64,000 nucleotides of DNA from Corynespora cassiicola (lineage: Eukaryota; Ascomycota; Dothideomycetes; Pleosporales; Corynesporascaceae). The DNA is taken from the NCBI GenBank assembly GCA_022059125.1, contig JAEUWY010000006.1, positions 2,914,001 to 2,978,000 of the forward strand, in the 5' to 3' direction. The notes beneath the pieces were generated by a model, which saw only the letters and a program-made list of their open reading frames with translations, had not been told where the DNA came from and did not search any database. Made by a program: the position numbers and the translations under genes. Shown one piece after another: positions 10,712 through 21,011 of the stretch (position 1 is its first letter; every line of letters begins with the position of its first letter).

Positions 10712-11101
10712 CCCACACCATCCAGACAAGGTTTTCTGGATGCCAAAGAAGCTCAGCGCCGACTCTGGGCCGTCGGAGTCCCCCCCCCCCCCCTACAGGC
10801 CACTTGTGTAGTCCGCCAAACTCTGTCTCTCTGGATTTCACTGGCGCGTGTTAAGTTGTAAATTTGACTTGACACTAACCAGACGAACACATGTCAATCG
10901 CCATACCATGAGTCACGCTGGATACTCTTGAGAACAAAAGATTTGTCGCAGCATGTGTTTTTATTCCCGTCCCCACCTGCTTTGCCGTCCTGTCCCATCG
11001 CAATCTATATATCTTGCTTTGGAATGATACTTCGGCATCTGTACCACTTCTTTACACGGCCGTTCCTCTGTCGTGTGAGACCGATCTCATCGGAGCGGAC
11101 C
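10712..11101. other. intergenic with a long C run
   Basis: Contains a run of about 13 C at 10781-10793. No NACHT sequence is recognisable, so the missing 5' part of the NACHT gene is not here. The last part is probably the promoter and 5' UTR of the next gene, with a pyrimidine-rich stretch at 10965-11000. Confidence 0.4.
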
Positions 11102-11611
11102 ATGAGAGACAAGGACCGTGTATTCGTGGCCATATACACCCTCCCGGGAACCTCGTCGACCTCCTTGGCTTCTACTCGATCACATTCAAGGATGAAACCG
11201 CAGGAATTTCACTGGGGCCTCTGGGTAGAGCCCAAAAGAGGTGCAGGCGCTAGCACCTCTTTCGAACTTGAGGATTCAGACTCCTGTTCTTCCGTTGTAA
11301 ATCCCTTTGGCTGGCGCATACACATCGACGAACACAAAGCCCCTCCTCCGCACATGCTCGGTCGCATCATGATCGGCAAGATGACGGAAGGCCGAAGTGT
11401 TTATCACGTCGCTGGTATCCTGCACAAAGTCCCCCTGCCGAGTGACCCTGACAGCGATATTGGAGACGCCATATCATGGCTCAAGGCCGCCATCCAATAG
11501 TTGCAGGAAACGGGCAACGCGGAAAGATTCTCCGTCGATACATTCATGTCAGAGGCAATGCGGTATGCTGTAACATGGAATACTAGGGGTAAAGAGGCGA
11601 AAAAAAGTTAA
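11102..11611 (+). pseudogene. DUF6914-like protein gene with one in-frame TAG
   Basis: ATG 11102 opens MRDKDRVFVAIYTLPG, then FHWGLWVEPK, a Cys/Ser stretch, a GRIMIGKM segment and DAISWLKAAIQ, before TAG at 11498-11500. This fits small fungal DUF6914-type proteins of unknown function (a YHWALLVGPK-like motif, then a W-containing helix). The same frame continues after the TAG for 36 codons (LQETGNAERFSVDTFMSEAM...), which is how the C-terminal helix of the family reads, and stops at 11609-11611. One CAG to TAG change, as repeat-induced point mutation (RIP) makes, would explain it. An earlier ATG at 10928 is in frame, but its extension looks like 5' UTR. Family call by memory, moderate. Confidence 0.6.
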
Positions 11612-12078
11612 TTACACGGAGTCGCACGTTCCCTTGAGCAACAGCTTACGTACAAGATTCACGAGCATTTCTGGCCGATACGCTCACCACGACTTTGATC
11701 GTACGGCCACCCTCAACGATATCATGATATGGGTGCCTGTTGCACAATCAATTTCGTAGGTGGCGCATCGTATCATTAAGGGTCTCCCACAAGAGGAGCA
11801 CTGCAACTTGGCCCGAAGAAAGATGTACCATTTGAAGGTCACTACTCCGGACACAACATTCGCCTCAAGTTGTACCCAATGGTGGATTCCGGTGGGAAAG
11901 AGATAATGATGAAGAGAGGTAAGACGGCGAAAAAGGCGAAGTCGGCATTATTATGACGAAGGCAGCATCAAGGCAAACTGATCAGTCACTAGGTGAGGCT
12001 TACTTGCTGTTGGCATGAAACCGGAGCATCGGCAAATTCTTGCTTTCCAGACAAGCACTCTGAGTAGCAAATGTAATA
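11612..12078. other. intergenic, nothing coding recognised
   Basis: No supported gene or repeat; it ends at the TA that flanks the next transposon (12077-12078). Confidence 0.4.
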
Positions 12079-13911
12079 ACGTAGCCCACAAGCGAGCGGA
12101 TCAGCCCCCTGACTGCCCTAACGCGTGCCCCCTACACCTACAATGTCTCCACCAAAAGCCCCTCAATCATCAAATAATGAGAGATCCATAATCCTCGCCC
12201 TCTCAGCTATTGAAAATAATTCAATTTAAAGCGTGCGACGCGCTGCTAATACCTATACAGTCCCATTTACTACACTGTACAATCGACGCGCTGGACGACC
12301 TGCGCGACGCGATTGCCAGCCCAACTCAAAGCGGCTGACCAAGGTTGAAGAGGAGGTGATTGTTGCTCATATCCTTGAGCTAGATTAGCGAGGATTTGCA
12401 CCCACACTGAGTGCCGTACGCGATATGGCTGATCAGTTGCTCACTGCGCGAGGGGCGGGCCACGTTGGTGTCAACTGGCCCAGCAACTTTGTCAAGCGTC
12501 AGCCAGAGCTCCGAGTTCGATTAACTCGCCAGCAGGATCGCCAGCGGGTCCTGTGTGAATATCCTAAGGTTATTAGCCCTTGGTTTGAGCTGCTACGGTG
12601 TACAAGGGAGAAGTGCGGCATCCTTAAAAAAGACACGTGTAACTTTGACGAAACAGGCTTTATGCTGGGTAGAATATCAGCTCAATCAGTGGTTACAGCA
12701 TCAGAGAGACAGAGTCGGCCAAAGGGCATTCAGCCGGGCAATCTTGAGTGGGCTACAGTGATCCAGGGGATCAACGCGTGCGGATGGGCAGTCCCTCTCT
12801 TCATCATTTTCGCGGGCAAGCACCACCTCTCTGCGTGGTACGAGGGCGACGATATCCCACTTAGCTGGTGTATTGTAGTCATCGAAACAGGCTGGACAAC
12901 AAATGAGCTAGGGGTACGCTGGTTGGAGCACTTCAGCGCCTGTACGCAGAGTCGTATAACAGGGGCCTATCGACTCTTCATTATTGACAGCCATGAGAGC
13001 CATAACTCTTTCGCCTTCCAGGAACTCTGTAAGGAGAGTAAGGTTATCACTCTCTGTATGCCTCCACATTCGTCACATCTCCTACAGCCACTTGATGTGG
13101 GGTGCTTCTCGCCCTTGAAGCGCGCGTACGGTGATGAGATCTCTAGCTTGGCACGCGATCACATCAATCATATCGACAAAACCACCTTCCTGCCGGCCTT
13201 AGGAAGGCCTTTGAACGATTCTTTACAGAGGCTAATATATGCGCGAGCTTTCGAGGGGCAGGAGTAGTCCCGTATGACCCAGGGGCAGTGCTGTCAAAGC
13301 TTGACGTGAAGCTGCGTACGCCCACGCCAGCCCTACCTGAAGCTACCCAGTGGGAGGCTAGAACACCGAGCAACGCGCGCGGACTAGAAGCTCAATCTAC
13401 ATTAAATCGTGACAGAGTACAGAGACATAAAAGTTCATCACCCACCTCAATTGTTATCCTTATCAATCAATCTAACAGGGGTGCTGCAAAGCTAGCCCAC
13501 GAAGTTGCATTACTTCGCAGCGAAGTTAAGAGCCTTAAAGAGGCTAACCAGGTAGCAACACAGCGTAGGCAACGAAGCAGAAAGCGGATCCAGCGGGAAG
13601 GAACCCTGACAAAGGCCGAGGGGGCTGAAATAATTGCACAAACGGATGTTGACAAGCAATTGAGTGAAGAGACGCGCGAGGGCAAAGCTCGTCTTGGTGG
13701 AAGCCGGCAAGCTTTAGCGCGCTGCACGCGCTGTAGGGAGCAAGGCCATAACTCTCGTACCTGTAAAAAAGCTGTATAACTACTATAGATCCTCTCAACA
13801 TTTATCTATTATAGTCTTTGTATTGTTATGGTTGAATATGAGGTGGCGCGTGCTGGGGTACTCAGGAGGCGTCCCGCTCGCTTGTACGTCCCGCTCGCTT
13901 GTGGGATACGT
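12079..13911 (+). mobile_element. pogo/Fot1-like DNA transposon, decayed copy
   Basis: 1,833 bp bounded by TA on both sides (12077-12078, 13912-13913). The ends are inverted: ACGTAGCCCACAAGCGAGCGG at the left and its complement, with one mismatch, at the right. A transposase gene starts at ATG 12143 but has stops at 12227-12229 (TAA) and 12386-12388 (TAG), and a 1-nt loss near 13200 compared with the intact copy at 17936-19573. Remaining parts: HTH remnant, the CENP-B-like segment, catalytic NFDETGF, IIDSHESHNS and QPLDVGCFSPLK, then coiled coil and C-terminal knuckle CTRCREQGHNSRTC. Dead as an autonomous element. Confidence 0.9.
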
Positions 13912-13913
13912 TA

Positions 13914-13962
13914 TACCAAAAGCAAACATACCACAACTATGCTAGCCACGTGAAGGCCAACA
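13914..13962 (-). repeat. end fragment of the 179-bp LTR-like dispersed repeat
   Basis: Reverse complement begins TGTTGGCCTTCACGTGGCTA and matches the first 49 bp of the repeats at 34040, 37675 and 43159 (minus). It is cut where the pogo-like element begins, so the transposon probably landed in or next to it. Confidence 0.75.
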
Positions 13963-14443
13963 TTATACATATATATACGATCCGAGAGGGTAGCCCCGTG
14001 AAGCCGCACCTGTCGATCTATAGCAATAACAGAGAGATAAGCCGATACCATCAGCGCCCATGGATGTAGGGAGGGGAAGAGGGTATCATCAGGAGGCTTT
14101 CGGAAAAGAGTGTTTAATGAGAGATGATCTGCGTAGCATGGTGGTACGCTTGTGTCCACATGATCTGTATCTAATAGCTGGATAGACGGAAGAAATGGTG
14201 ACGCGCTTTCCCTGGAGGTTGGCTTTGTTTTTCCTCGTGCGTACCTAATGAAAATCTTGCTAGGGAGCTCGAGAGGAGGCTGCCTGTCCCTTTTCACTCT
14301 CCACCAGAGACGGAGCTCGCGTCTCGGGTTCTGCAGCTAAGATGTTCTCGTCTCCAATGAGCCGGATGCGTGTCGTTCTAGAGTTGTAACTATATAATGG
14401 TTAGAAACAAGAGAATTTCGACACGAACGTAGAAGACAGAAGT
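13963..14443. other. intergenic, 3' flank of the next gene
   Basis: An open minus-strand frame is present (to 14297), but it has no recognisable domain and runs into repeat sequence, so I do not call it. Nothing else is seen. Confidence 0.35.
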
Positions 14444-14977
14444 TCACCTATTCCAAGCAGACTCTGCAACTGCGTAAGCAAGGACGAGGACGAACAAGAG
14501 GGCAATGATGTTGCCGACACACACATCGCTCTCTAGTAGCAGCCTATCCTCGACCTCTTCGCCTCTATCCATACCAAGGAACCTCCTCTTGACCTCGCTG
14601 CCGATGCCGCAAACGATCAGTTCTTGGATCACATTTGCACTATTCCCTCCGTGAAGCACTGGTTCGCCGTCGGCCATGCGAAGCAGGACACTTGTCGGGA
14701 GCAGCTCTTCTACAGCAAGAATCTTGGCGACAATGCTCTCGCTTGCAAACTGAATTCTCATGTCACGCTTTGAGGCGAGGGTGCGCGCGCTGTTCCAGTC
14801 AATGTCCTGGGAGTTTTCGATGGAGCATTGTGTGGGATACAAAAGCGGAGAGAAGCTCAGGCAGTTGCATTGGATGTTTGACAGCAGGTGCATCGGCGTC
14901 GAGCATATTTGGGGGGCGGCAAATGATATGGCTGCAAGTACGGTGAGTGAAAGACAAAGGCTTTGTTTTGGATGCAT
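14444..14977 (-). CDS. small membrane or surface protein, conserved hypothetical
   Basis: A 177-aa protein. I choose ATG 14977 because it begins a good signal peptide (MHPKQSLCLSLTVLAAISFA) instead of the upstream in-frame ATG at 15034. After the signal comes IQCNCLSFSPLLYPTQCS, a conserved-looking Cys motif, a mostly hydrophilic middle with a further Cys (ELIVCGIGSEV), and a C-terminal membrane segment NIIALLFVLVLAYAVAESAW that ends the protein. The layout suggests a type I protein of the secretory pathway with a very short cytosolic tail. I recall similar uncharacterised Dothideomycete proteins with a CxCLSF motif, but I cannot name a function. Confidence 0.65.
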   Translation of the reverse strand: MHPKQSLCLSLTVLAAISFAAPQICSTPMHLLSNIQCNCLSFSPLLYPTQCSIENSQDIDWNSARTLASKRDMRIQFASESIVAKILAVEELLPTSVLLRMADGEPVLHGGNSANVIQELIVCGIGSEVKRRFLGMDRGEEVEDRLLLESDVCVGNIIALLFVLVLAYAVAESAWNR

Positions 14978-16324
14978 GACTGCAATTTGCAATGAGGAAA
15001 AAAAGAGAGCAAATAACACAGGTTTGTGACGCAAGAGAAGTCGTCAACAAAAACGAATAAACTCTTGCTTTATTGTGCTTTTTGTTGATTTTTATCAGCT
15101 GGCCATAGAGGTCTAGACTCAATGGTGGTTCTCACATTACTTGTAATCTGGGTTCACCAGCATACTTCCTTCGAGATTCAATAAAACGCCGGGGTACGAA
15201 GTATAGGTTGAGACCAGAGCAGGGGAACAGAGCAAGACAAACCGTTAGCAAAAAAACGCAGTGCACATGGCGCAAAAATAGAGCACACTGGAGCCACATG
15301 AACAGAGGGGGGGAGGGGAATAAGCCTCGAAAAGCACGCATCGGTGGTTTGGAAAGGCTGTGGGTCTAATCGCCACTGCGTACCCCCGCGGACAGCGCAT
15401 ATGCTCCAAGACCCAGCAGTGTCGGATTGGGGAGTTCTGACTCGTGTCTATTACGATCATGTACGCCATACTGCTCCCAGAATGGTAAGCGTAGATTTGG
15501 CAGACATTTCATTAGGTTTGACGCCAAACTAGGTCAGCTGTGAGGGGTCCAGGTCCCGAGCCTAGTGTAACACGCCAGAACGCACTGGCGGATTCTAGAA
15601 ACTCCCCGCATCCCACGAGGCATTGCTGGTAGCATTCACAAGCGTCATAGTTTCGTGTGCTGGAATGAATGGTATCATCCCATCTGGAAAATCGCATACT
15701 GTTGTTCGTTTGAAGCCTTGCCTGACTATGTATAGAGAGCGCATGGCAGGGTTACTACTCAGTACAGATCATCTTTGCTGGCATGCAAAAAGTTTCTATT
15801 TATGAACTTAAATTGTATGTGCAAGGGTGACGAATGAGGACGGGACTTATTTGAGAAAGCGTCTACAAAAGCTTACCTGGGTATCCTGTGCCGGCGAAAT
15901 AGCCTTGCTCCCCCCCTTAACATGAAGATTCAATATGTTCCCGACCATCCTAGCCCCAGCTTCAGGGTATGTACGATAGTGTCTGCTTTACGCATAAATG
16001 TAGCAGTAGTATTCAGCATCGATGGCAAACGCCGACCCCCACGTAACGTTCCAAGGTTGCATTGTATCCAAGACTTTTCCACCGTTGATCCTCAAAGGAT
16101 CGATCCTAGGTAAGACTGAGCTCCTGCTCACACCTCGAAGCTTAACGCGGCATTACCCAGCTAAACGACAGCAGTGACACGTTCCGGCGAAAGGACAGTC
16201 AAGCTACCTCGAATGAAAGTTCGGGTGAGGCTGAATCACCTTCAACATTGGTTCTCTAGCTTCGCAGAGGTGTAGTTAGCGAGTTAAAGGGCCGTCCCAT
16301 ATTTTCACAAAGGTGGGGTCCAGT
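14978..16324. other. intergenic, no gene recognised
   Basis: Promoter side of the small membrane protein, then about 1.2 kb with only short unconvincing frames. No repeat recognised. Confidence 0.4.
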
Positions 16325-16725
16325 CTTGCATTGACGGGTTCAGAAAAGCCACACTGTGCGCGTCTGTATCTAGACCCTGCAAGATGCCCTAAGCCAAGAT
16401 ATTTTCCCAGCGCGACTACTGCACACAAGATCTTGTGGGGATACCGTAGGGTCGCAACGAGGTTTGTAGTCAGTCGCAAGAACCACGGAATCAATCATGC
16501 TCAACTAATGCAGCTGACGTATGTGATAAGCGAACGGACCAGACAATCGAACGGGCCAGACAGCGGCCGGGTCACCTTTGCCAAGACAAGCCGGTCGCAC
16601 CTACCACCAGCTTAGTCGGGGTTGCTCAAAGGCATAGACGAGGTGGGCCAGAGCTGAAGAGCAGTTCTACTAACCTCGTGTACGGGTACGCAAGTCATAC
16701 CCTGTCTTGCTGCTGCAGCTGCAAT
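16325..16725. repeat. degenerate repeat shared with 21785-22200
   Basis: Collinear and clearly similar to 21785-22200 over about 400 bp, with many point differences. It includes a transposon-end-like segment (GACGTATGTGATAAGCGAACGG near 16514-16535, then CTTTGCCAAGAC), like the ends of the elements at 26493 and 30342, and 180 bp of sequence outside that end. The sharing beyond the transposon end suggests a duplicated segment, or a larger element with this interior end. Confidence 0.7.
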
Positions 16726-16770
16726 GTGTTCTTACCGCTCGCGTCCACCTGGCCGAGCCCAGCCTTCGTG

Positions 16771-16904
16771 TGCTGCATTTTTGGGTACTTGGGTGAGTGA
16801 TTTTATGCCGTGAAAAGGTGGTGTGTTGTTCTTGGGTGCATCTTAGCTATCTAGCATAGACTGCCCAGCACGATTAGTAATAACTATCACTCGAGCGTGC
16901 GACG
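16771..16904 (-). repeat. diverged solo LTR of the Copia family
   Basis: Aligns along its whole length with the 139-bp LTR (shared blocks: GGGTACTTGGGTGAGTG, GTGAAAAGGTGGTGTGTTGTTCTTGG, TAGCTATCTA, CGAGCGTGCGAC) but with many substitutions and small gaps. An old insertion of the same family as 5172-10619. Confidence 0.75.
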
Positions 16905-17513
16905 AATCATAGTCAAGATTGGATCAACTGAGGGGCCTTTCTTACAGGTCACTTCGAGCCTCCATCAGCTAATCAGTTATCACATAGGCCTACAAATTAC
17001 TACAGCAAAGTATCCTATGATAACAGCTATATCATGTGGCTCTACATACTTATTTTTGTAGGTGCATGTTAGGGTAAATCGGCGCATTATGCGAACCCGC
17101 GCATCGCGTGCACGGACACGATAATCTGTAATATGCATTAACCCCGCACCCACCTTGTGTTCAGTATGCATCGATCCGTCGATTCTGGAGTCACGCGCCC
17201 TTCGTTCGCTTCATATTATACTTAAAAATTAAGCTGCGCTTGGCATCATTGCGTACTTCCCTTTTAGGACTTAGAAAAGTGCCTTGTCTCTGGTTATCCT
17301 CAACCTACTAATGCCAGTAACTGTTGTTTTCTGACACACTGCTTTCTAGTAAACTCTTCGTGTGTCACTAAATGCTGTAGTACCAATAACTTGAATATAT
17401 ATTCGTACTCACAATCCAGCGTTTACCTTGCACCCCCAGCTTGCTCCACCTCTTTCAGCTACGTTTCTAGCAAAATTCTCTCAAAAACAATCCAACGCCT
17501 CTTTGAAGCCACC
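16905..17513. other. intergenic and promoter of the surface-protein gene
   Basis: AT-rich sequence; a TATA-like stretch (TCATATTATACTTAAAAATTAAG, 17210-17232) lies about 280 bp before the ATG at 17514. The ATG is in a good context (GCCACCATG). Confidence 0.4.
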
Positions 17514-17803
17514 ATGCGCGGTCTCATAACATGCTTTATACTTTTCTCTACAGCCCTGCTTACCACTGCCTTTGTGGCATCAAACCCTACTATCACGCCA
17601 GCTCCTAATTTTCCTACTAAGCTGCAAAAAAAGCAAATTGACCCGGCATCTATAGGATATTATTCTATTTCTGGTGGTTATTGGGAATATTCATCTTGTA
17701 CAGATTCATCCACATACTCTGAAGCGTACGGGTATTGGGGATGCTGCACTGGGGATAGTTCTTGTTTGGACATTGCATCTTGTGTTTCAGGCACTATGTA
17801 TTA

Positions 17804-19654
17804 ACGTAAAGGATAAGCGAGCGGAACAGACAAGTGAGCGGAACACCGCCCTGACATCCCCAGCGCGCGTCACCTCCCACTCAACCACGTTAGTAAAATG
17901 TTGTAATATTTTAATATGTAGAATAACTAGAGTAGCTACACTGCCGTTTTACATGTACGAGAGTTGTGCCCTTGCCCCCTGCAGCGCCTGCAGCGCGCTC
18001 TTGCCTGCCGGCTGCCACTAACGCGAGACTCGCCCTCGCGCGTTTCCTCATTTAATTGCTCATCAACCCCCTTTTGAGCGATAATGTCAGCCGCTTGTGC
18101 CTTTGTCAGGGTCCCGTGCAGTTGAATCCGCTTTCTGCTTCGCTGCCGGCGCTGAGTTGCTGCTTGGTTAGCCTTTTTAAGGCTCTTGACTTCGCCCTCA
18201 AGTAACGCAATTCTATGAGCCATCGCTGACGCGCCCTTATTTAATTGATTCATAGCGTGGATAATTGATGCAGGTGACGAGCTCTTGTGTCTCCTAATCC
18301 TACTGCTAATTAACGCTGATTGAGCCTCTAGTTCGCGCGCGTTGCTTGGTGTTTTGGCCTCCCACTGGGTAGCTTCAGGGAGGGCTGGCGTGGGCGTGCG
18401 TAGCTTCACGTCAAGTTTTGACAGCACGGCCTCTGGGTTATATGGGACCACCCCTGCCCCTCGGAAGCTCGCGCGTATGTTAATCTCTGTTATAGACTGG
18501 TTAAAGGCCCTCCTAAAGGCTGGCAGGAAGGTAATTTTGTCGATATGATTGATGTGATTGCGCGCCAAGCTAGAGATCTCATCACCGTACGCCCGCTTCA
18601 AAGGCGAGAAGCACCCCACATCAAGTGGCTGGAGAAGGTGTGACGAATGTGGAGGCATGCAGAGAGTGATAATCTTGCTCTCTTTACAGAGGTCCTGGAA
18701 GGCGAGAGAGTTATGGCTCTCATGGCCGTCAATAATGAGCAGTCGGTAGGCGCCTACAGTGCAGCCCTGCGTGTACGCATTAAAGTGTTCTAACCATTGT
18801 ACGCCGATCTCATTTGTTGTCCATCCTTTTTCGCTAACCGCGATAGGCCAGTCCTGAGGGATATCGTTGCCCTCATACCATGCATGGAGGTGGTACTTGG
18901 CCGCGAAGACAATGAAGGGAGGGATTGCCCAGCCATATGCGTTGATTCCTTGGATCACTGTAGTCCATTCGCGATTGCCTGGCTGAATGCCCTTCGGCCG
19001 GTATCGTCTCTCTGAGCCCGTAACGACTGACTGAGCCGATATCATACCCATCATAAAGCCGGTCTCGTCGAAGTTGTATATATCTTCATCAAGGATGCCG
19101 TATTTCTCCCTTGTGCGCTGCACCAGCTCGAACCAAGGGCCGATAACCCTGGGATCCTCGCACAAGACTCTCTGACGATCCTGCTGACGGGTCAATCGAA
19201 CTCGGAGCTCTGGCTGACGCTTAACGAAGTTGTTTGGCCATTTAATGCCAATGTGACCCGCGTCGCGTGCAGTAAGCAGCCGATTAGCCATATCGCGTAC
19301 AGCACTCAGTGTGGGCGCGAATCCTCGTGAATCCAGCTCAAGTATATGTACGACAATCACCTCTTCTTCAAGCTTAGTTAGCTTCTTTGATTTAGGCTGG
19401 CAGTCGCGTCGCGCAGGTCGTCCGGCGCGTCGATAATGCAGTGTTGAATTTGGAATGTTATAGGCGGAAGCAGCCTGTCGCGCGCTTTGAACCGTATTGT
19501 TTTTAATAGCTAACAATGCAAGAACTACTGACGCCTCATTGCAGGCTGTTTGAGCTTGTTTTGGCGGAGGCATTGTAGGTGGGGGTGACGCGCGCTGGGG
19601 ATGTCAGGGCGGTGTTCCGCTCACTTGTCTGTTCCGCTCGCTTATCCTTTACGT
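17804..19654 (-). mobile_element. pogo/Fot1-like DNA transposon, apparently intact
   Basis: 1,851 bp with terminal inverted repeats that match without error for about 71 bp (from ACGTAAAGGATAAGCGAGCG inward to CGCGCGTCACC) and the TA target duplication (17802-17803, 19655-19656). It carries one uninterrupted transposase frame. Perfect ends, clean target duplication and an open frame mean the insertion is recent and the element may still move. Related, decayed copies in the window: 12079-13911, 42563-44136 and 43176-43981. Confidence 0.95.
17936..19573 (-). CDS. pogo-like DDE transposase with C-terminal zinc knuckle
   Basis: 545 aa, ATG 19573. Domains in order: Psq-type helix-turn-helix (about 25-55, NNTVQSARQAASAYNIPNST); CENP-B/Tc5-type second HTH (about 65-135, ending FVKRQPELRVRLTR); DDE_1 catalytic core with acidic residues in YNFDETGF, LLIIDGHESHNS and LLQPLDVGCFSPLK; a basic coiled coil (about 440-490); and a terminal CCHC knuckle CRRCRGQGHNSRTC (CX2CX4HX4C). 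It cuts and pastes elements with matching ends at TA sites in the nucleus. The C-terminal knuckle is the Gag-like type and is an extra compared with classic pogo or Fot1 as I know them; it recurs in every relative in this window. Confidence 0.93.
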   Translation of the reverse strand: MPPPKQAQTACNEASVVLALLAIKNNTVQSARQAASAYNIPNSTLHYRRAGRPARRDCQPKSKKLTKLEEEVIVVHILELDSRGFAPTLSAVRDMANRLLTARDAGHIGIKWPNNFVKRQPELRVRLTRQQDRQRVLCEDPRVIGPWFELVQRTREKYGILDEDIYNFDETGFMMGMISAQSVVTGSERRYRPKGIQPGNREWTTVIQGINAYGWAIPPFIVFAAKYHLHAWYEGNDIPQDWPIAVSEKGWTTNEIGVQWLEHFNAYTQGCTVGAYRLLIIDGHESHNSLAFQDLCKESKIITLCMPPHSSHLLQPLDVGCFSPLKRAYGDEISSLARNHINHIDKITFLPAFRRAFNQSITEINIRASFRGAGVVPYNPEAVLSKLDVKLRTPTPALPEATQWEAKTPSNARELEAQSALISSRIRRHKSSSPASIIHAMNQLNKGASAMAHRIALLEGEVKSLKKANQAATQRRQRSRKRIQLHGTLTKAQAADIIAQKGVDEQLNEETREGESRVSGSRQARARCRRCRGQGHNSRTCKTAV

Positions 19655-20572
19655 TATTGGAATTACCAAAATACAGGTGACCCAGACATCATAACTTCAG
19701 CTTGGTATGTTTATCTCTGGTTTTTTTTTCTCTTTTTTCACATTCTTGTCTCTCGAAAAACTATATTTCTAGAGCAAGTGGTAGCTAATACATCTCAAAG
19801 CACTGATATGCACAATGTAATGAGTACAGAATGTCACACTGAATATCTGCGGGAGACATTGGGGGACAGCTATATACGCACCGGCATTTTTTGCGGCTTG
19901 GATAAAACTGGTTGGGAGTTTGTTAGAACCTTACCCTCAACAACAACATCAGGTACAATACTAATGGCTGCAAGTATTCACATAAGCGTACTAATAGGGT
20001 TTCCAGAGACTCCTTCCTCGTCTGAGACTCCTTCTTCTACCCCCTCGTCCACTCCAAGGTCATCGCCCGCAAATCCCACACCAGAATTAACATCGCCTAC
20101 CTCTAAACCTGGGCCTGAAGAGTCAAAAGTCAAGACTTGGATTGTAGGCGCCATAGCCGGGCCTATTATTGGCCTTGCCCTTATCGGGGGCATCATCTTC
20201 TTCTGCCTCCGCCGCAGGAGGAAGAATCGTGCCGCTGCACCCCAGATCACAGCAGCAGAAAGTGCATATCACCCGCCAGCCTCCGCCACAACCTCGGACC
20301 CCAAGCCCCTGCAACTCGATAAATACTATCCCCCTGTACAACAGCCACAGGGCACCACGGTCCCTGTGGGCGTAGCTAGGTACGACAGTTGGGTCCCTCA
20401 ACCGCCTCAGTCGCCAAGTTCGCTAGATAGTCCCTATCAGCAGCCACCGGCAGCGGACACTCAGCAGATGCCTTCGTCGCAGCAACATGTGCAGCCATTT
20501 GTGGAAAATGGCCAGTCTCATCAAGGGGCTGTTGTGAATGAGTTGGAAGGACCACCAACACCGCAGCGGTAG

Positions 20573-21011
20573 CAGAAAGCTCCTAGGCTATGAACCATGC
20601 ACAGTATAAAGTCTATCTGTTAGGGAATAGAAGGAAGAAGTGTCAGTTTCTACCTAATGTCTGCAAGTGTTGCACGCCAGAAAAATCTGTGTTACTGTGT
20701 CCGTGCATGCGATGCCCGTGAACCCATGTGCAGCTACATTTTTCAATACTTCAGCAGTAGCATAATAGTAAGAATTTAGAAAAGGCGTTTGAAAACCAGC
20801 GATATGTTTTTTTGCGAAAGAATCACCGGTCAGAGATAGCCACTAAGCATGGTGTTGTTTTCTCAACCTTGACACAGAGACACCTAGCTGGAACATATCG
20901 CGGTGGTGGATTGACTATGAGTGTGCAGCTGAGTTGATTGTATGAAACTAGGTGTGAGAGCCCTCATAAGGAAGTGCCTGATCTACAGTGCTAACCGAGG
21001 TAGGAATAGTA
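20573..21011. other. intergenic between convergent genes
   Basis: 3' flanks of the surface-protein gene and the small secreted-protein gene. No structure recognised. Confidence 0.4.

Larger units (their letters stand above)
17514..20572 (+). pseudogene. signal-anchored Cys-rich surface protein gene split by a transposon
   Basis: The first part (17514-17803) encodes a signal peptide (MRGLITCFILFSTALLTTAF), then a Cys-rich ectodomain start (YSSCTDSSTYSEAYGYWGCC...). The pogo-like element 17804-19654 follows. After it the same reading frame resumes at 19657 if one TA is counted once, runs to an intron (19705-19800; GTATGT..CTAATACATCTCAAAG) and continues to 20572: further Cys residues, a Ser/Thr/Pro-rich stalk (PETPSSSETPSSTPSS), one membrane segment (WIVGAIAGPIIGLALIGGII), a basic stop-transfer RRRRKNR and a Pro/Gln-rich cytosolic tail. 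This is the layout of fungal Mid2/WSC-like wall sensors and related proteins; the role is inferred. In this genome the gene should give no full-length protein unless the element leaves. Confidence 0.8.

Noticed and set aside
13911..14297. 128-codon minus-strand frame
   Set aside because: Its C-terminal part is translated LTR-like repeat and transposon edge; the remainder has no recognisable domain.
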